A DNA stretch of 64,000 nucleotides, taken from Lacunisphaera sp. Its GTDB lineage: Bacteria > Verrucomicrobiota > Verrucomicrobiia > Opitutales > Opitutaceae. Positions 60,601 through 64,000 of this stretch are shown in pieces. The notes under the pieces are model-generated. The model saw nothing but the letters and a program-made list of their open reading frames with translations. It was not told where the DNA came from and made no database searches. Each line of letters opens with the position of its first letter. Position 1 is the first letter of the stretch. The DNA lies in NCBI GenBank assembly GCA_029945445.1, contig JAQSCO010000051.1, positions 1-64,000 of the forward strand, given 5' to 3'. The position numbers and the translations under genes were made by a program.

Positions 60601-61377
60601 AACACGTCGGCCACGGCGGCGTCGAGCGGCGCGGATCTGAATGGTGCCGCAGTTGCGGCGGCCTGCGTAACGCTGCGCGAGCGGTTGCTGCCCGTCGCGG
60701 CGGCACTGCTCGACACGACGGTGGACCAAGTGGAATTTGCGAACGGCGAGGCGCGCGTGAAAGGCGCGGCGACCGGCAGCCCGTTCGCCAAAGTGTGCGC
60801 CAAGGCCTACACGGAGCGGATCAGCCTTTCGACCACAGGATTCTACAAGACACCCGGTGTGAAATGGGACTGGGCGAAAGCCGAGGGCCGCCCGTTCCAC
60901 TACTTCGCGTGCGGCGCCGCCGTGGCCGAGGTGGAGGTGGACGGTTTCTCCGGCATGCACCGCGTGCGGCGCGTGGACATTGTCCATGACGTTGGTGACT
61001 CGCTGAACCCCGGCGTGGACCGCGGGCAGATCGAGGGCGGCTTCGTGCAGGGCATGGGCTGGCTGACACGCGAGGAGCTGCGCTGGGACCAGGACGGCCA
61101 GCTGCTCACGCACAGCGCCAGCACCTACCAGATCCCCGCGTTCAGCGACGCGCCGGTCGAGTTCAACGTCACGCTGCTGCCCAAGGCGGCGCAGCCAAAT
61201 GTCATTCACGGCAGCAAGGCCGTGGGCGAGCCGCCGCTGATGCTCGCTTTCTCCGTGCGCGAGGCGCTGCGCGACGCGGTCGCGGCGTTCGGCCCGCCCG
61301 GCGGCGAGGTGCGGCTGGCGTCACCGGCGACGGGCGAGGCAATCTTTGCGGCGATTCAGGTGCGGGTGGCGCGCTGA
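57583..61377 (+). CDS. xdh: xanthine dehydrogenase, single-chain form
   Basis: It oxidises hypoxanthine and xanthine to urate. The 1264-residue protein joins three parts usually separate in bacteria. The 2Fe-2S domains have C51, C56, C59, C80 and C123, C126, C158, C160. The FAD domain is about residues 190-470, with the IRNRATLGGNLVTASPIGD segment. The molybdopterin domain runs from about 500 to the end, with QEHFYLETHAAWAE, GGGFGGKE, TAFRGFGGPQGM and the catalytic-Glu motif GEPPLMLAFSVREAL near 1215. This fused order is like eukaryotic XDH. It overlaps allE at its start and the convergent xdhC at its end by 22 bases. Confidence 0.93.
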   Translation: MSTVRPSDPFAPATLDLIVNGRAVSTAGVAPTTTLLAWLRANGLTGSKEGCAEGDCGACSVALVDRDANGKATYRAFNSCIALVPMFAGREIVTVEGLAQCGADRKQLHPVQAALVEHYGSQCGYCTPGFVVSMFEAYYRDGCKAPWQVSDQLCGNLCRCTGYRPIRDAAVTALAQRPPAADDAFAQRLTVPVRPPGALNYVEGGGKFFRPTSLPGLFTLIETYPTAQLVAGATEIGVELNKKFKAFPILISTEGLPELTRISSTAEAWHIGAAATLTNIEEALGNEFPSIAKMLRVFAARQIRNRATLGGNLVTASPIGDSAPVLLTLDASVVLTSAKGERTVPLADFFVAYRKTILKPGEIMREIVLPRGGPFRELTRRVDFLKVSKRRELDISIVAGAFCVDLDAAGQVRKARIAYGGVAAMPLRALKAEAALVGKKLDDPAVAQVLRETFQPIDDARGGAEYRRGLVVGLWEKFVSGEQSEAQDADLGFAGDAKWPVEDPSRALGHESAVGHVTGRAMYVDDTAQRRKMLDCWPVCAPHARAKILRREATQARQALGIHAVLLAEDIPGENNTGPVRHDEPLLAQDEILFHGQMVAWVVGDSLAACRAAAALVEVDYAPLPAVIGLPAAIAQDSYHTEPHALARGDVVAALAAAPAKLEGEFEFGGQEHFYLETHAAWAEAGEDGSVLVNSSTQHPAEIQAIVAEVLHVARHKVVVQAPRMGGGFGGKETQGNAFAALVALAAVKTGRPVRVQLDRDLDMKLTGKRHPFHARFSVGHDHEGRLLAAQVALVSDGGWSLDLSTAINDRALFHLDNAYYIPAVHFSGRVAKTNVTSHTAFRGFGGPQGMIVIEEIVDRIARRLGLPPEVVRERNLYHGTGETNRTHYNEDIGDNRIQDLWQQVLAKADFATRRAEVAAWNRANPHMKRGLAVTPVKFGISFTLAHYNQAGALVHIYQDGSVQVNHGGTEMGQGLHTKILGVAMRELGLPAASIRLMTTSTDKVPNTSATAASSGADLNGAAVAAACVTLRERLLPVAAALLDTTVDQVEFANGEARVKGAATGSPFAKVCAKAYTERISLSTTGFYKTPGVKWDWAKAEGRPFHYFACGAAVAEVEVDGFSGMHRVRRVDIVHDVGDSLNPGVDRGQIEGGFVQGMGWLTREELRWDQDGQLLTHSASTYQIPAFSDAPVEFNVTLLPKAAQPNVIHGSKAVGEPPLMLAFSVREALRDAVAAFGPPGGEVRLASPATGEAIFAAIQVRVAR

Positions 61378-62159
61378 CGGTCCCGCTCAGTCAGCAGCTG
61401 CGCGGCGATGCTGAGGGCAATCTCGCGCGGGTCGTTGTTGCCAAAGGGCAGGCCGACGGGGCAGTGGAATGCCTTCGCGCGCTTGGCCGGCAGGCCGGCG
61501 GCGACCAGCTCCTTTTGCAGCACCTTTGCCTTCGAGTCGCTGCCGATGACGCCCACGAAGGGGAAGTTTCGCCCGGCCAGCGCGCGCTGGAGCACGGGCC
61601 GGTCGGAGGCGTGGCCCTTGGTCAGGCAGAGCAGGAAGGCGTGGTCGGGCATCGTCGGCACGAGGTCGGCGGGCTCCGCGGCCTCGACGTAGCGGACGTT
61701 GCGGGCGCGCGGCAGGCGGTCGAGCCATTCGCGGCGCGGGTCGACGATAACGAGCTGGCAGTCCAGCGGCGCGAGGACGGGCACGAGCGCCTGCACGACA
61801 TGGCCGGCGCCGAAGATCCAGATGGGCCACGCCGCGCCCGCGCCGCCGGCCACATGCGGCTCGAAGTAGAGCTTCACCGAGCCGCCACACGTCATGCCGA
61901 CGTCGGTCTTGAGCGCCCAATTGACGAAACGCGGCGCGGCGGCGTGGGTGACGAGCATCTCCTGCGCGAGGGCAATGGCCTTGGCCTCGACTTTGCCGCC
62001 GCCGATGGTGCCGGCGTGCAGACCCGCGGCGGTGACGAGCATCTTGGCGCCGGTGTCCTGTGGCGTGCTGCCGAGGGACTCGGTCAGCACGACGAGGACA
62101 AAGCCGGTGCCGTCGCGCGCGAGGGCCGTGAGCAGCTCGTAGATAGTGGCGCCGTTCAT
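61356..62159 (-). CDS. xdhC: XdhC-type molybdenum cofactor sulfuration/insertion protein
   Basis: XdhC binds and protects the molybdenum cofactor so that it is sulfurated before insertion into xanthine dehydrogenase. The 267-residue protein has the XdhC/CoxI N-terminal domain (TGFVLVVLTESLGSTPQDTGAKML, HAGTIGGGKVEAKA, CGGSVKLYFE) and a Rossmann-like C-terminal domain (WIFGAGHVVQALVPVLAPL, PFVGVIGSDSKA). It is convergent with xdh and overlaps it by 22 bases, so the two genes are on opposite strands although functionally linked. Confidence 0.92.
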   Translation of the reverse strand: MNGATIYELLTALARDGTGFVLVVLTESLGSTPQDTGAKMLVTAAGLHAGTIGGGKVEAKAIALAQEMLVTHAAAPRFVNWALKTDVGMTCGGSVKLYFEPHVAGGAGAAWPIWIFGAGHVVQALVPVLAPLDCQLVIVDPRREWLDRLPRARNVRYVEAAEPADLVPTMPDHAFLLCLTKGHASDRPVLQRALAGRNFPFVGVIGSDSKAKVLQKELVAAGLPAKRAKAFHCPVGLPFGNNDPREIALSIAAQLLTERDRQRATRT

Positions 62160-62221
62160 GCGGCCTGCATCGTGGCCCGGCGTCCGTGGCGCGCAAGCCC
62201 GCCTTGGGCGGACAAGCCCCC

Positions 62222-62851
62222 TCAGCCAGTGAAGGACGTGCGGCGCTGTTCCTGCCAGCGTTCGCGGCCGGCGAAGAGCGGCAGCGAGTCGGCCACAGCC
62301 TGGTCCTTGGTGAGGATGAAGTGGCGCGCGAAGAGTTCGTCGGCGGTGCCCCAGGCGAAGCCGTAGGGCGGGCCGTTTTCCAGCACGGGGATCTGGTAGT
62401 AGAAATACCCGATGAGGTGGCCGCCGGGTTTGAGCAGCGAGAACACGCGGTTGCGGTAGGCCTCGCGGCGGTCAGGCGTCAGCGAGCAGAGGAAGGTGCG
62501 CTCGTAGACGTAGTCGAAGGAGCCGGCGGGCAGGTCGTGGGTGAAGAAATCCCCGAGCACAATGCGGTCGGCGAAACCCGGGCCCGCGAGCTGCCGGGCG
62601 CGCTCGACGCCCTTCGCGGCGAAATCGAGGCCGAGGACCTCAAACCCGGCGTCCAGGAACGCGCGGATCTCGTGGCCCGAGCCGCAGCCGGGGATGAGCA
62701 CGCGGCCGCGGCTGGCGGCGGCCGAGGTCGATCCCTTGGATTTCTGCTTCAGGAATTTCTGCAGGTCGGCCGGCACGCCGGCAAATTCCCACGGCATCTG
62801 GCCTGCCTCGTAGCGGCTGTTCCAGAATTCCGGTTGGGAGGGGTGACTCAT
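62222..62851 (-). CDS. SAM-dependent methyltransferase, TPMT-like
   Basis: The 209-residue class I methyltransferase has the opening EFWNSRYEAGQMPWEF typical of thiopurine/thiol methyltransferase-like proteins, motif I in VLIPGCGSGHEIRAFL, VLGLDFAAKGVERAR, GDFFTHDLPAGSFDYVYERTFLCSL and a KPGGHLIGYFYY strand. The substrate is unknown; relatives act on thiols, thiopurines, thiocyanate or selenium and tellurium species. It lies 62 bp upstream of xdhC on the same strand and may be co-transcribed with it. Confidence 0.85.
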   Translation of the reverse strand: MSHPSQPEFWNSRYEAGQMPWEFAGVPADLQKFLKQKSKGSTSAAASRGRVLIPGCGSGHEIRAFLDAGFEVLGLDFAAKGVERARQLAGPGFADRIVLGDFFTHDLPAGSFDYVYERTFLCSLTPDRREAYRNRVFSLLKPGGHLIGYFYYQIPVLENGPPYGFAWGTADELFARHFILTKDQAVADSLPLFAGRERWQEQRRTSFTG

Positions 62852-62951
62852 GCAACGCCAAGAACCGCATCCCGCGGTTTTAGTGCCAAGCTTATTTCAA
62901 CCAAGGGGCGCATTTCTTACGCGGAATTGATGCCCGGGTGCGGCCGCCGAC

Positions 62952-63599
62952 TCAATCGAGCGGGGTGAGGCGCACCTGGCGCAGCTCGAACGGCACACCC
63001 TCGAGCTGGAAACCCACGCGGCCGGCCGCGGGAGCGGCGTGCGTCACGGTGTTCTGCCGCACGCCGTTGACCACGACCTCGATCGTGTCGCCGCGGCAGG
63101 TGATGTCGCAGGTGTTCCATTCACCGGCCGGCTTCTCGCTGGAGTCGGCGGCGCGGTCCAGCTGGGGGGTCTTCGCGCCGGGCGCGGTGGAAAGCTTCTC
63201 CGCGAAAGTGGCGCCGTTCATCGGGAGCAGATCCCCGGCGCGCGTGGCTTTGAGCTGGGCCTGGAAGCAAAGCGGCCAGGCCGTGCCGTTGGCCGGGGCA
63301 CCCGTGATGTGCACGAGCACGCCGCTGTTGCCGGGCTTGTCCGACCAGCGCCACTCGGCGTGCAGCCGGTAGTTGGCGTGGGTCGCGGTGGTGGCGAGGA
63401 AGCCCACGGACTTGCCGGCCACCGCGATCACGCCGCCGGGCTTGAGGGCGCAGGCTTCCTTGATGTCCATCGCCGGCACGGCGACGAATTCCCAGCCGGC
63501 GAAATCGCGGCCGTTGAACAGTCCGGCCCCGGGCGCGGCGCAACCGGCCGTGGCGAACAGGCTCAGCGCGAAAAGCAGGGTGGCGGGGAAACGCATCAC
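62952..63599 (-). CDS. DUF1080 (concanavalin-like) lipoprotein
   Basis: The 215-residue protein has a lipoprotein signal with lipobox TAGC (Cys20) and a single beta-sandwich domain of the DUF1080 type, with GLFNGRDFAGWEF, YRLHAEWRWSDKPGNSGVLVHI, GEWNTCDITCRGDTIEVVVNG and VGFQLEGVPFELRQVRL. Relatives are reported as 3-keto-disaccharide hydrolases or carbohydrate-binding enzymes and are abundant in Verrucomicrobia and Planctomycetes. It diverges from the GH43-like gene. Confidence 0.88.
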   Translation of the reverse strand: MMRFPATLLFALSLFATAGCAAPGAGLFNGRDFAGWEFVAVPAMDIKEACALKPGGVIAVAGKSVGFLATTATHANYRLHAEWRWSDKPGNSGVLVHITGAPANGTAWPLCFQAQLKATRAGDLLPMNGATFAEKLSTAPGAKTPQLDRAADSSEKPAGEWNTCDITCRGDTIEVVVNGVRQNTVTHAAPAAGRVGFQLEGVPFELRQVRLTPLD

Positions 63600-63694
63600 G
63601 CCTACGCTAGCAGGTTTGCCCGGCAGTGGGAGAGATATTTTCTGGAAAGAGTCCCGGCTTGTGCCGCGGCGGGCCGGGCCGCATTTTCGCCGGC

Positions 63695-64000
63695 ATGAAA
63701 CCCCTCATGCTGGCCCGGCTCGGGCTGTTCCTGGCCGTGCTCGGCGTGCGGGGTTTCGGCGTCCCGGTTGACGACAGCGTTTATCTTTTCAGCTATTTCG
63801 TCCGGAACGGCGAGGACGGCCTGCATCTCGCGGTGAGCGAGGATGGCTTGAAGTGGGTGGCGCTGCACGAGGGGAAATCGTTCCTCACGCCGGTGGTCGG
63901 CGAGAACAAGCTGATGCGCGACCCGTGCCTGCTGTGCGGTCCCGACGGGGTTTACCGGATGGTGTGGACGACGTCGTGGACGGGCGGGACCATCGGCTAC
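63695..64000 (+). CDS. N-terminal part of a GH43-like glycosidase (runs off the window)
   Basis: The frame starts at the ATG at 63695 and is open for 102 codons to the window end. After a signal peptide, the sequence YLFSYFVRNGEDGLHLAVSE, then KLMRDPCLL and GVYRMVWTTSW, matches the first blades of a five-bladed beta-propeller glycosidase (GH43/GH32/GH68 superfamily). The MRDP segment is typical of the family. Which polysaccharide it acts on cannot be told from this fragment. Confidence 0.75.
   Translation, partial: MKPLMLARLGLFLAVLGVRGFGVPVDDSVYLFSYFVRNGEDGLHLAVSEDGLKWVALHEGKSFLTPVVGENKLMRDPCLLCGPDGVYRMVWTTSWTGGTIGY

Noticed and set aside
61380-62366. Plus-strand ORFs opposite xdhC
   Set aside because: They mirror the codon pattern of xdhC on the other strand and have no family motifs, whereas the minus frame matches XdhC throughout.

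Overview
The window is high-GC chromosomal DNA from a Gram-negative bacterium. I read it as Verrucomicrobiota, most likely class Opitutia (Opitutaceae). The reasons are the LPS gene lpxA, secreted proteins with calcium-binding thrombospondin-3-like repeats, TIGR03790, DUF1080 and DUF6662 family proteins, and many hairpin repeats between genes. The assignment rests on gene content and protein style; no database search was run. About 60 protein genes are supported. I see no tRNA, rRNA, CRISPR array, prophage or intact insertion sequence.

Layout. (1) 0.3-14.7 kb: complex I operon nuoBCDE-(small membrane protein)-FGHIJKLMN; nuoA is not in the window. Several gene junctions of this operon carry palindromic repeats. 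(2) 14.7-22.1 kb: a class A beta-lactamase-like serine hydrolase, a double-length ThyX-like protein, an endonuclease/exonuclease/phosphatase-fold enzyme, a coiled-coil protein, a short ComEC, the RarA ATPase and a small exported protein. (3) 22.2-28.2 kb: a lower-GC cassette of three exported proteins (FN3/TSP3 protein, 1062-residue alpha/beta hydrolase, lipoprotein). (4) 28.6-33.4 kb: a type IV pilin-like protein, a DUF421 protein, riboflavin genes (ribB with a dead GCH-II domain, ribH), nusB, ftsY and a DUF4864 protein. (5) 33.4-33.75 kb: a gene-free, hairpin-rich stretch that could encode a small RNA. (6) 33.8-39.6 kb: a POT peptide transporter, an esterase, an S24/S26 peptidase-like protein and a minus-strand extracytoplasmic flavin cassette (membrane protein, ApbE, FMN-binding protein, outer-membrane protein) with twin palindromic operators upstream. 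(7) 39.7-49.3 kb: aroB, a conserved unknown, lpxA, pdxA, an A-type Fe-S carrier, infC, an amidase, an S1/P1 nuclease, fluC/crcB, a TIGR03790 protein and clpP. (8) 49.4-62.2 kb: purine catabolism (ade, guaD, aceB, uraD, uraH, allC, allB, allE, xdh, xdhC). (9) 62.2-64 kb: a methyltransferase, a DUF1080 lipoprotein and the start of a GH43-like glycosidase.

How the genes work together. The purine cluster turns adenine and guanine into hypoxanthine and xanthine, xanthine into urate, and 5-hydroxyisourate through allantoin to ureidoglycolate. Malate synthase is placed to take up the glyoxylate. No urate oxidase or ureidoglycolate lyase is visible here. The flavin cassette has the parts needed to make a covalently flavinylated extracytoplasmic redox protein next to a membrane partner.

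The most distinctive feature is the repeat content. REPIN-like pairs (two inverted hairpins, each preceded by GTAG or GTGG) occur at several sites, including one inside the coding sequence of allC. Two further families of long inverted repeats sit between cistrons.
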